In this document: positions 1 through 11,100 of the stretch, one piece after another
How positions within the stretch are numbered: position 1 is the first letter of the stretch
Layout: each line of letters opens with the position of its first letter
Source of the DNA: Caenorhabditis remanei
Lineage: Eukaryota; Nematoda; Chromadorea; Rhabditida; Rhabditidae
Assembly (NCBI RefSeq): GCF_010183535.1
Contig: NC_071330.1
Span: 4,197,717 to 4,261,716, forward strand
Direction of reading: 5' to 3'
DNA length: 64,000 bases
The notes under the pieces: generated by a model
Told to the model about the DNA's origin: nothing
Seen by the model: only the letters and a program-made list of their open reading frames with translations
Databases searched by the model: none
Made by a program: the position numbers and the translations under genes

Positions 1-1
1 T

Positions 2-3000
2 CGAGAATTCACGAATGCCTGCATGTATATCCCGGATAAAATCTCGAATTGCAGTGTGAAAGCGTTGACAGATGAGCATTTGAAGTATATTGAGTCGATT
101 AAGTGGGAGTTTAAGGTGACTTTTTTTGGGATTTTTTTCGCTATAAAGTTTCAAAAAATTAATTCGATTCTTTAATTTTTTGCACTGAAAGTTCAGTATT
201 TTCAGGTTTTCAGACGTCGCAATGGATCAGAATTGTAGAAAATTAAATTCTGAATCGAATGAGCCGAAAAACGTGAATTTTGGTGAGAAAATGACATTTC
301 TGATACAGAAAAAACCGATTTTCAGAAAAATGTGTATAACTTTTTTGGCAGAAAACTGTTTCAAGCGAAAATTGCACATAATGTACTTGAGGAGGATCTG
401 AAACTGTTAAAATTTTCAAAAAACTATATATTTATTGGCTGAAATTGAGGAAAATCTCATTTTTCTGAAAAGCGATTTTCGGTATCACAAATGTCATTTT
501 CTCACCAAAATTCACGTTTTTCTGCTCATTCGATTCAGAATTTAATTTTCTACAATTCTGAAAATCTGAAAATACTGAACTTTCAGTGCAAAAAATAAAA
601 GAATTGAATTAAAACTTGAATTAAAAAAACGGCTTCACAGTTCTTTTTCGCTGCGTGGGAGACCGTTACAAGCACAATATTAAACGTATTTCTCAGACAA
701 ATCTCGTCGAAGGAATCAAACAAGCGTCTCAAACCGCCCATGACAAAATGTCCGCCAAATCGATCGGTGGTCCAAACCTGAAAATTGTCGCCGAGTTGGT
801 ATCAGCTGGCAGAAACGTCGATATGGATGGAAAACGGTCAATGATCGAAGTGATAATGAATTGGGTTGAATCACTGGAACCATTTGATGAACAATGGAGA
901 CAAATCATGCATCGATTGTTCCAAGAGCCAACTCAGTTAGGGTATCAGGTTCAGGAGTCACTCATTACTACTGTATTTACGACGGCGAGAAGTGACAAGG
1001 CGTTGCAGGTATTGGTGTCAGGGCTGTGCAAAAAGGCTTTTCCGGAAAAAAAAAAACCGAAAAACAGTTTTTTTTTCGAAAATTTTTGACCGAAAAATTC
1101 GAAAAAAATGTAAAGAAAACTGTCTGTAAAAACGAGTTTTTCGGAGGCAAAAACCTTAAATTTGTACGAAAACTGTAATTATTTTGAGGAAAGACTCCGG
1201 AAACAGGTTTTTTAGTACAAAATTAGAAAAAAATTCAGGAAAAATTTGAAAAATCACTATTTTTGAACATTTCAGCGAAAAATTTTCTGAATTTTTGAAT
1301 TCCAGCGTTGCATCGAAACCAGCCATTTGACTGGAACATTGAAGCGTGTTGTGATGGTGAAGCTCCCCTTCCAACGGATTCTCAAAATCAGAAGTATCAG
1401 AATTCTGGTGAATTTCATTCATCAGACCAGTGAGACTTTGGCTATTGAGTTGTTGGAGGTAATTGCTGTATCGAGCAAGCGCGCTCTGTTGAAAACTGAC
1501 AATAGGGAAGTTTATCAATAGAGCGCATTTACTAGTATTCAGCAAGACAATTTTGAATTTCCAGACTGCTCTGAAGCTGTGGAGTGACTCAAGCTTCGCC
1601 GCGAAGGCTCCAGAAGGACAGGAACGTCATCTCGTTCGGATGATTGTTCACTTGATTTATTTATTGACAAAGTGAGGAATTGGAACGCAAAATTCTATCT
1701 GAAATCATCTTAAATGTCGTTCAAAAACCGTCTAATTAGACCAATAATTCAACAGAAGCTGTAGAAAACGGTGTTCGTGGCGAGACCCAGAACACAATCT
1801 TGTTCTATGCGCCTTCAATGTGGATTTACGGCGGGCTACTGTAATTTTTCCAATTTTGATAGAATTTTTCGGTTTTCAAGCTAAAATTTCGGAAATAATG
1901 ACGAATATCGAACTTCTATCTGAAATTCGTTTATTTTCATAGTTTTTATTCGTTAAACATTGTCTAAAAACCAATAATTAACTCAAAGTTGTTGAAAACG
2001 GGGTTCGTGGCGAGACCCAGAACACAATATCGGTCTATGCGCCTTTAATGTGGATTTACGGCGGGTTACTGTAATTTTTTCACATTTTCTAATTTTGACC
2101 GAATTATCCCGGCTTTTCTCGGATTTCTACTGTGAAAAAAATAAAGTTTGGCCAAGGATTTTCAAAAAAAAATTTCGCGCCCAAAACACTTTAGTTCACA
2201 AATGCACTAAAGTGTTTTGGGCGCGAAAATTTTTTTTGAAAATCCTTTCACAGTAGCGAAAATTCTGAGAATAATCAACAAAATCACAAATTTTAATTTC
2301 AGAAATGAGGAAACTTCTCGAAAAGTCGCGTGGCGAGACCTCTTACTCCTCTCAATGAACGGTGTCTACGGTCGAATGGAAATGCTTCCACTTCACATTC
2401 AAAGTGCTCTCTTTCTCAATGAGACTCTCACAAAACTTGCCTTCGAGAATCTTCCAGAAGACATCGAAGAGGCACCGCCAGTACCGAAAACTGAAAATTT
2501 CAGTGAGAATAAGATGGGCGCCGCGTGGGTTGAAGAGATGAAAAATATTCGAGAGAACGGATTGGATGAGAGAAAAGGCAAGCCGAGTTATAAGAAAATG
2601 GTGGAGAATACGGAGAATAAGTCATCTGGAGATGAGGAATATGTGGAGAGAATTGGAGAGCAGGAAGGGAAATTCCGATTGTTCGATGAAGGTGCACGAC
2701 CACCGGGAATTAATATTCTAGGTGGTTATTCTCAACGGGAACCATCAGCGCCAGATGGATCTGAAGAGGAAGCTTCAGATGACGAGGAAGACATCACCAA
2801 TGCTCAACGTCTTCAGCAAGTTATCATTTTGAATGAGCCACGAGCAGCTCCAGCTCCGAATCCGAATGCTGGTGTGGACTCGGATGATGATGAGGATTTC
2901 CCGACGTATTCAGTACCGGAAACCGAGAAAAAATTCAAGAAAATGGAGGTTGGAGAGGAGCCGAAACACCGCGTCGAGCCGCCTGCTTACATTGCGGACG

Positions 3001-4997
3001 CTTTCGAAATGTTGCTGGAAAAAGAGAAATATGAAGTTTTCGAAGCGGCTTTTTTCAGTTTGAAAAGTTTAATCGATCGGAGAGCTGTTGGATTCCCGCA
3101 AATTGCGGAGAAGCTGTTTGTGAGAGTCATATTTCTTCAGGTAGGAATGGGATAATGTGAAAAAGTGGATTTTGACGAGAATTTTGCTTTTTTAACACAA
3201 TTTTCAAACTTCTATCTGAAATTCGCTTATTTTCATAACTTGTATCCGTTCAAAACCGTCGAATCAGACCAATTGTAGTTTCAATTCTTTTAAAGTTGTC
3301 GAAAACGGTGTTCGTTGCGAGACCCATGTCATATATTGGTCTTTGCGCCTTTAAAGTGGATTTACGGCTGGTTACTGTAATTTTCTCATATTTTCTTATT
3401 TCGCTCGAATTTTCCCGATCTTTTTCGGTTTTCAAGCTAAAATTCTGAAAACAAATCATTTTATTTACAAATTCTCCATTCCAGAATGTGTTCGGCACCA
3501 AAAAGTTTGACGAAACTTGCGATGCGATCGCCGTTTCCTGCATCGTCCAACGTCCCGAAATCGTGCCAGGTCTCGTTCGTCTCATCATCTCCCCGGGACA
3601 AGGCATTCGATTCCAACAACGTCTCCTCCACTATATCCACATGGCTGCCGACGAAATGGGCGTGTTGGATCGGCGATGTGAAGAGTTCATAATGACTCAA
3701 GAGAACACAATGTCGATGCATTTCACGTCGTCCGGTGGTCCGCGCACTGCAGGAGCCGGTGAATTTGCGAATCGAGCGGAAGGTCAGCCGATGATACCAG
3801 AATGGCAACGAGTCATTGCGGCACGAGTCGCTGCGAAGACAAGAAGAATTGGAACAACGAGACAACGTCCGGAAGCTGGTGTCGTCAATCGACTGGCCAA
3901 AGTGGCAAAATATATGTTCTATCCGTTGCTGATTTTGCCACGTGGAGAGCATGCGAACTTGCTGGTGGGTTTTTCGGAATCGATGCTGCAACTGGCGTAC
4001 CTTTGGCGCATTTCGGATTATGAAAACTGAGTTTTTGAGCACATAATTATCGATGTTATTAAAATCAAAATACAGTTGTCTGGCGCACCTTGGGCGTGTT
4101 TTGAACTATTTTGAGTGATTTTTCTCTGCCGCACCTCTGAAATAGGTTTTTACACCAAAAAAAGAAATCACCGTCTGGCGTGCCTTTAAAGCGCTTTCAG
4201 ATACAAGAGCACCTTGGGCGCATTTTGAAGTATTTTCAGTGATTTTCCCCGAATAAAATTTGCAGTAAGAACCTCCGAAATCGGTTTTTTCTTAATTTTT
4301 TCCAGAAAAAAAAACTTACCGTCTGGCGTGTCTTAAGCGCGTATTCAGATACAAGAAAATGAAAAAGTCTGGCGTGACTTTGACGCGTTTTGAATCAGTT
4401 CTCTACTTATTCAGAGAGAAGTTTAGACAAACAGACACACAAAAATCTTTAAAAACCTTAAAATCCATGTTTTTCAGTCCACGAATTCTGATCTACTCGC
4501 CTACATCGTACTCGTCGCCTCGATGGTTTATGTGAGAAGTGGTGTGAACACATCGATTCACACAATGTCACGGTAAGCATAGATTTGTTTGAATCTACCT
4601 AATTTCTGTATATTTCAGAGAACTCATCACCTACGTGGCACCGTATCGATACTCGGAAAACGGGAAATTACGAGTCGCCTGTCTTGCGGCGCATCTCAAT
4701 GTGATGGCACTTCTTCCTGGACATGTAAGGGAGCGCTCTATTGATAACTTTTTGAAATTATCAATAGCGCGCGATTGTACACCGAAAATATTTCTTTAAT
4801 TACAGATCCTCGGCGACATATTCGATATGGAAGTGCGTCGCGAGTGGATGACGTGGTGTGAGGGTATCATGAGTGCCCAGATTGGTCCATGTGTCGAATG
4901 GGATATGGCTCATCAGCTGCTCGAACACCTTCTCAATCACTTCCAAGAGTATCATCCCAGTGCTCTCCTAACGCATTCTCAAAATTTCTCACTTTAA
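2..4997 (+). CDS. clk-2: CLK-2 / TELO2 (Tel2) homologue, 5' end missing
   Basis: Tel2 is the scaffold of the TTT (Tel2-Tti1-Tti2) co-chaperone that stabilises PI3K-like kinases (ATM, ATR, mTOR); the C. elegans gene is needed for the S-phase and DNA-damage checkpoint. Phase-consistent exons are 2-115, 697-1008, 1306-1458, 1565-1671, 2303-3140, 3485-3964, 4478-4572, 4619-4724 and 4806-4997 (TAA). They give 798 residues; C. elegans CLK-2 is, from memory, about 877, so about 80 codons lie left of the window. The order fits TELO2: a helical N-terminal half, an acidic linker (DGSEEEASDDEED, then DSDDDEDFP), then the conserved C-terminal repeat block (PPAYIADAFEML, then exon 6 with VVNRLAKVAKYMFYPLLI). 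Exon 2 starts at 697, not at the good-looking acceptor at 640, because only 697 (tttctcag) keeps the reading frame. Introns carry foldback and tandem repeats. The 3' end converges with cls-1. Confidence 0.93.
157..617. repeat. Inverted repeat filling clk-2 intron 1
   Basis: The arms lie at about 157-331 and 457-617. Matching blocks in opposite orientation include gcactgaaagttcagtattt, ttctgaatcgaatgag and cgtgaattttggtgagaaaa. The single-stranded form would fold into a hairpin of roughly 150 bp. No coding capacity is seen. It makes up most of the 581-bp intron. Confidence 0.85.
1695..2145 (+). repeat. Two tandem copies of the GCGAGACCCA dispersed repeat
   Basis: Two copies of roughly 230 bp follow each other inside clk-2 intron 4. 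Each carries a segment reading gttcgtggcgagacccag, then a 'tctatgcgcctt' block and 'tggatttacggcgg'. A third copy lies in the next intron at about 3205-3455. Related cores recur in mup-4 introns (about 60960, 61850 and 62205). Confidence 0.8.
2127..2256. repeat. Near-perfect palindrome in clk-2 intron 4
   Basis: The arms at 2155-2194 and 2206-2245 pair almost perfectly (aggattttc, poly-A, then cgcgcccaaaacactttag) around a loop of about 11 nt. Outer ends ctactgtgaaa (2127) and tttcacagtag (2245) also match as inverted repeats. It is a short foldback element with no coding capacity. Confidence 0.85.
3205..3455 (+). repeat. Third clk-2 copy of the GCGAGACCCA dispersed repeat
   Basis: Clk-2 intron 5 is almost entirely one copy of the repeat described at 1695-2145, with the same order of blocks: tctatctgaaattcg, a 'ttcgttgcgagaccca' core, 'tgcgcctttaa', then 'tggatttacgg'. 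It is more diverged than the first two copies. Confidence 0.75.
4079..4390 (+). repeat. Degenerate tandem GTCTGGCG repeat in clk-2 intron 6
   Basis: The words gtctggcg, ccttgggcgc and ttcagatacaag recur with a spacing of about 130-150 bp, at about 4079, 4171, 4207, 4319 and 4367. A related 'gcgccaga' word occurs near 21195 and 21263 in the intergenic region. No function is apparent. Confidence 0.6.
4732..4773. repeat. GCGCTCTATTG hairpin in clk-2 intron 8
   Basis: The word gcgctctattgataa is followed by its inverted partner ttatcaatagcgcgc. It begins about 8 nt after the 5' splice site. It belongs to a short hairpin family repeated across the window (1475-1532, 17618-17658, about 36340-36515, 61172-61216). 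Confidence 0.75.
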
Positions 4998-5074
4998 ATT
5001 TATTCGCATTCTGTGATTTTTCCTGTGTTTTTCATTCCATTTTCCTTGTGATTTTTGCCATATTTTCTCATCAA

Positions 5075-5080
5075 TTTATT
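5075..5080 (-). promoter_or_regulatory. Probable cls-1 poly(A) signal
   Basis: AATAAA on the minus strand lies 64 nt beyond the cls-1 stop codon. This implies a short 3' UTR that runs into the clk-2 3' flank, where the two convergent genes have stops 146 bp apart. Confidence 0.6.
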
Positions 5081-5143
5081 TATCGGCATAATAGCGAAAA
5101 ACCCGTACTACACAATAATAACTTTCTTTTAATAGTCAAATTC

Positions 5144-8100
5144 TCAATTAGAAGACGTCCCAGACTCCGACGATTTCGCACGTCCAACATACAAATCGAT
5201 TAGGTTGAGCTGAAAATTTTGAAATTTTGAGATTCTCAATAGAGCGTACTTTCATTCCATTTCCCATTTTTTCTACTCCCAACTCACCTTACTCGCATTC
5301 AAAACTCTCAAATGTGGCTCCATTCTCTGTGCTCCGACTCTTTGAACCAAAGCGACGAGCCCAAAAACTGCGCACTTTCTAACTGAAGATGACGTGGATT
5401 CATAGGCAGTCACGAAACACGGCGCCACGTCATCAACAATCATATGCAACTCGTCAATATCAATATCCTGGAACATTCTCGTCAACATCTTCAGAATCAG
5501 AACACCTCGTTGATCGTCGTCGTCCTGACTCAACACTCTTCTCGAGATCTGAACGATACGTGGCAGTGGGAGATGTGTGGCGAGGATTCGGAGACAGTCT
5601 TCCGCGGCGACACTCATCGTGTTGTCTTCTGAAGTGCACGCGCATTGGAGCACTTTTGAAATGGCGATCTCAGTGGAGTCGTGCAGTTTGGTCGCTTGTG
5701 CGGTGCACATTTTTTGGAGAATTCGAAGAGCGAGCTTCTTTCGAATCGATTGGGAGAAGGTGGAGAGAATCTGCAAAAATACTAAACTTTGAAAAATTTT
5801 ATAGTTTTTTCACTCCGCTTTCCCCCTTTTCATTCACTGGCGTTCCGCTTCTCATAGTGGACAACTGGCTCAGGCGTTAGCGTTTTGCCCTGTCACCCCA
5901 AGGGTTCCGGGTTCGACTCCACCCCTCACCATTAAGTTTTTTTTTCTTTTTTGCTTTCCCTCCCCGACACCTACCTGATAAATAGAGTCCAGTAACTCGT
6001 CGAAAAATTGATTCCAAAGTGTAAACGAGCCCTCACACATCATTCCATGCAGATTGGCCATCGACTCATTCAGTTTGTCTGGTCGATTGAAATCTCTCAT
6101 GGCATCCAGTTGATTCCGAATGTAGGCGGCTTGTTCCACGTGGTTTTTGGCCAAATGAACAGTAGATTTTCGGTAATCTGATGAGGGGGTTTCCTTGGAT
6201 TTTCTGGCGGATTCATAGGTAGAGAAAGTGGCCTTGACAGTGAGTGGTTTCTCGATTGGTGGCTCCTCTTTGTCGAGTGGACACGGTTTGTAGTTGTTGT
6301 TACTGTAACGTGAAGAAGTTAAAACATGAAAACCACAAAGTTAGAGAGAGTGAGACGCAGAGAAGCAGACAGTCTAGCCTCCCCGCGTCTCTCCTCGCTA
6401 GTTCCAACTTTGAACGCTTATATCTCCGTGGGTAATACTCGGATCAAAAAGTGGTTAACTGATGAAATGTAGAGAATTTTAAGCGCTACATTTTCTCAGT
6501 TATCAGTTTTTGTCTAGTATCTGCGGTTTTTGTGATAAGCACGTTAGTCCCCAAACCAACCTAAACTGAACCGCCTCTCTCTCCTTCTCCTTCTCAATCT
6601 GAATCTGTCTCTGAGTACTTTGTTGTTGTCCATTCAGCTGTAGAATCCGATAGGCCCAATCCCTGCATTCCGGCGGAAGGTCACCAAAGATCATAGTGAA
6701 ATCAGCAGCATTCAACGCGAATAGTGCGCACACAAGGCGTTCGCAAGCCTAGAAATTTACTATGAAGTCCACGGACACAGTCCAAAGACACTGTAACTCA
6801 CTGGCATCAAAATCGCTCCAATCCTCGGGTCAAACATCCACGCGAACATTTTCCTTACCGCTGCTCGTGTATAAGGGGTATCCAGCTGTGTCTGCCTCTC
6901 CAAACACCTCGGATCTTCTGGCCAAATCTCCTCAAACAGCAGACAAATGTATTCCAAAAGAGCCAATCGCGATTTCGGAGCCAACAAGTGCACAGGGTCA
7001 CACATAAAATCACAGACTGCTTTGAGTTGGGTGGATGGGTCGAAAGTGGTCAGAAACATCTTCTGGGTGGAGGACAGTGCTGACTTCACATTTGGCAACG
7101 AGTCAGTACCCATCTTGGCGAACAACTTGCCTAGAGCGAGTTTCAGCCAGCCATCCAGTTTCTTGTAGTGACACTTCACGAATAGAGAGATTGTCTCCAG
7201 AATTGAGATGATAAGAGTGGTATTTCCTTCTGCCAGAAGACGTGAAAGGGTGTCTCCAATAATCTTGCACTCCAGTTGGTCCAGATTACGGTCTAGCACA
7301 ATCTGAGAGAGGCTAAGCACTGCATCTCGTTTCTCATTTATAGATGAACTGGTGCACGCCTTCAGAATATGCTCTACACTTTGATTATTGGTGCCTCCGT
7401 TATTATTGTTGTGAGCTCTCAACGGAGCAGTCGACGGGGGCGGGGACACCTCCTTCGGTGGGGTCTTTCGAATCTCGCCGAGAAGGAATTCATCGTCCTC
7501 GTTGTTCTTGCTCAACTCATCTTTTGCCAAATCCATTGCGTTCTGGAGATGACTTGCTTGTTCTTGAGTCAACGAAGCGACGAATGAGGAGCTTCCGAGG
7601 TTCGAGGCGACTCGTTGGATGGGGGTCTGATGGGTGGAAGTGGAGGGAGAGGAGGATGATGACTTGTTATTGTTATTGTTGTAATGATGGTGATGGGAGG
7701 TGGCTGAAATAGTTTTGGAAGTTGTAAGAAATGAATTGGGGGTCTGTCTGTGTGTCCGGATGTCCTGATCAAAGCTGAAACGCTAATCGTGGTTGTCACA
7801 TTCAAAATCAGCTAGTCAAAAATTCTCAGTATATTCCTTTTCAGATTCTGACATACTTGTCAAGGCCCGGCCCAGCCCGACCCTTCAAAAAATGGACCAA
7901 TTTTTTCGATATTTTTCAATTTTTCATCGAAAATGTGAAAATTGTTGAGGATTTTCAGAATTTCATCTAACTCGGGCCGGGGCTTGGCAAGTAAGGATTC
8001 TGGTCTCGGCACGAAAACTACAGTAGTCAAAAGATGTCAAGTATTTGAGATGGAGAGGAGTCTGTCAGTGTGTCTGTTTTTCCGGATGTCCAACATCACT

Positions 8101-11100
8101 GTATTTTACAATTCCTTGAGCACGTTGAGTCCCAGGCTACCTATGCAAACGCGCTCTGAAAAAGACATGGTCCGCAATACGTGGCGGTGAACATTAGAAT
8201 CTATTTTACTACAGAAAATTTTAGGACACGTGAAAATATTTTCATTTCCACGTAGTTTCTCGTTAGAGCGTGTTCGCATACAGGGTGCGGCAGAATTACC
8301 CGCACAAGCTATAAGTGCTATATCTAAAAAAGTAAAAGTCAGAAAACCATGGGAATCAACAAAAAGTTTATTCATGACCATATCAACAATTATCAGCTAA
8401 TCTTGTTCCATCCGACCTCCTCTCTTTTCGATGACAGCACGAAGACGTCTAGGGTAGGCATCGATGGTTGCACGCAGGTACTCCGGAGACAAAGCGTCCC
8501 ATTCCTTGACCAGGGTCTTCTTCAGAGCCTTGATACTTGAGTGGGGTTTAGCGTTGACCTTGTTTTGTAAAACCCCCCAGATGGAGTAGTCCAAAGGATT
8601 GAGGTCTGGCGAGGACGGTGGCCATTCGTCCTTCGGAATGAACGCAGGCAAATGGGTTTCGCACCACTGTTGCGACAACTTGGCAGTGTGTGCTGGTGCG
8701 CCGTCTTGTTGGAACACCCAGCGACGTCCATTGAAGTGCTTCTGGGCCCAGGGAAGAAGTGTCTTTTCCAAAATCTGCGAAATGTAGACTTCTTTATTGA
8801 TTTTGACTCCCTGATCGACAAAAAGCAATGGTGACTTGCCATCAGCACACACTGCTCCAAAAACCATCACACTAGCGGGATGAGAAGCTTGATGAATGGT
8901 CCTTCCGTTTGCAAAAGCTTCCTCAGATGTCTCAGCTAGTACTCAATGATTTTGAGGATTGAATTCTGCCTGTACCGTGAACAGCTTCTCGTCGGAGAAC
9001 ACTGTCACCAAGTGTTCACCATTGCGCGTGCGCTGAAGGAGCTTTTTTGACCTTTCGAGCCGTTTCTTCGTTGTAGCTTCCGAGAGAATGGCTGCTTTTC
9101 TTACACGGTAGCAGGTAAGTTTCAGCTTGTCTTTGACAATCCTTCCCATCGAACGTGAACTAATTTTCATACCTTTCGCCATTTTTCTGATGCTCCGATG
9201 TGGATTTCTTCTGATTCTCTCTTTCACAGCTTTAATCCGATCTGGAGTCACGACTGTTGGTTTTCTGCCTCTCCCACATATATCCAAAAACGTGCCAAGC
9301 TTTTTGAAACGAGAAATCGAATCATAGACGGTTCTACTTGGGACTCCGAGCCGTTTAATGATGTCAACCGGAGGGACTCCTGCTTTGAAAAGGTTCAAAA
9401 TAGAAGAGCGATGTGGACTCGGCGGTGCCATTTACCTAAAACAAAACCGATCAATCTGAAATTTGGCACAATGATAAAAAATGAAATAATTAACAAAAAT
9501 TTAAATAATACGCGCGCCAGAATTGCGTCAATCGCCTTGCTTTATGGCGCCAAACTTTTGTGCGGGTAATTCTGCCGCACCCTGTAGGTAGCCTGGGACT
9601 CAACGTGCTTGAGAAATGAATTATTTTCTCTGAATCTCTTGATTTCTCACACTATTTTTCTTTGACTGCTTCTCTAAAGCGCGGTTGTAAGAAGTGTACC
9701 GTTAACTTACTTCAGAAGTTTTATCGAAGCAACTTTTGTAGATCAAAATATAGTGGTTTCGAACATTGATTATTTGAAATTCTCTTTTTTACTTTGGTCT
9801 CGCCACAAAAACTACAGTAGTCAAAATATGGAAAGTCATAATTATCAAGTTCCGGCTTAAAAGAAGGTCCTTTTTTTCAAAATTTTTCATCAAAATTCTG
9901 CAAATTTTTAATGATTTCTCAGAATTCTTTCTAATGCTGAATCATAGTCGAAATCTTTACCTTTTCGCGGAAAAATATCAACAAATTCATAAAAATTCGA
10001 AAAAATTGAATTTTGAATTTTGTTGATAAGTATGTGGAAATTGGCTTCATGCTCTTCTAAATATGTGCCCATTTCAAAAATTCGAAATTTCCAAGCTATG
10101 ACCAAAAACTCAGAAGTTGAGCTAAATTTATCTATATATCAAACTATCTGTTTGTCCGGATGTCCCAAAATCCCTATACATACCTCCAAATCCGTCACTT
10201 GGTGTCTTTGCTCTGCTCGGTGCGGTTGTCGATTGATGACCATTTTGACCATAACCACTAGATCTTACAGTAGCTGAAAGTATATAGTTTTAGACTAGTC
10301 GAATTACTGTATGAAACTTCAAGACGGGCCCGCTCGGCTCGGTTCGGCCCGTTTTGAACCAGAAATTGAATTTTTGGAAATCTTTTTTTGAAAAAAATTC
10401 AAGTTTTCGATTAAAAATATATGTACTTTACTCTGAAATTTCAAAAAATTCACCCATTTTTGACTCCGGGCCGACTGGCTGAGCCAGGCCGGCCGATTTT
10501 TGACATGTCTAGTAAAACTCACAAAACGAAGTGGAAGTCGACGATTTCGGGAGCCTACTGTTAATCGGCATCGCAGTTGGTCTTGACATCGTCTGGGGTT
10601 TCACAGCAATCGAAAGAACTTGTGATTTGTCGACTGCCGATGCGCTTCGCTGTGACAGGAACTCTGTAATCATAATTAGTCTTGTTGGTATGCATCATTA
10701 TCTTATAATTATCTTTCTCACTCTGACTAATATTCTGTTGGTTCTGCTGTTGTTGCTGTTGCTTCTGATTATTATTGTCTCTGTCGCTGTTCAAACTGGA
10801 CGACGAGGAGGAGACGCCGTCGCGAAGCATTTTTTGTTTTGCCGGGTCTAGTTCCTGGAAACATGGGAAAATTGGAGAATGGATGTGTTGGATATCCGGA
10901 TGTTTTGAGTACAGTAGCTTCAAAAAGCTGGTTTAGACGGTCAAAACAAGTATAGAAACGTACAAAATTTTGAAGGAAATGATTGTACTACGGTAGCTAT
11001 GAAAGAATGATTGTAGTCCAAAAAATACAAAAAAAAACGTGACCTTGTGAGTTTAAGTCAAAAAATTTTGAAATTGATATTTTCGGAATCAACACATCCT

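Larger units (their letters stand above)
8112..9619. repeat. Foldback element split by a Tc1-like transposon
   Basis: The left arm (8112-8160) contains gagcacgttgagtcccaggc and ctacctatgcaaacgcgctct. The right arm is the reverse complement but is interrupted: agagcgtgttcgca ends at 8278, and ggtagcctgggactcaacgt resumes at 9587 after the transposon. Removing the transposon and one TA restores arms of about 45 bp around a loop of about 118 bp. Confidence 0.85.

Noticed and set aside
641..696. Extension of clk-2 exon 2 upstream to 641
   Set aside because: It is out of phase with exon 1; the acceptor at 696 joins in frame and fits the Tel2 helical pattern.
5860..5946. A functional tRNA gene
   Set aside because: A and B boxes are present, but the acceptor and T stems do not pair and no anticodon arm can be drawn.
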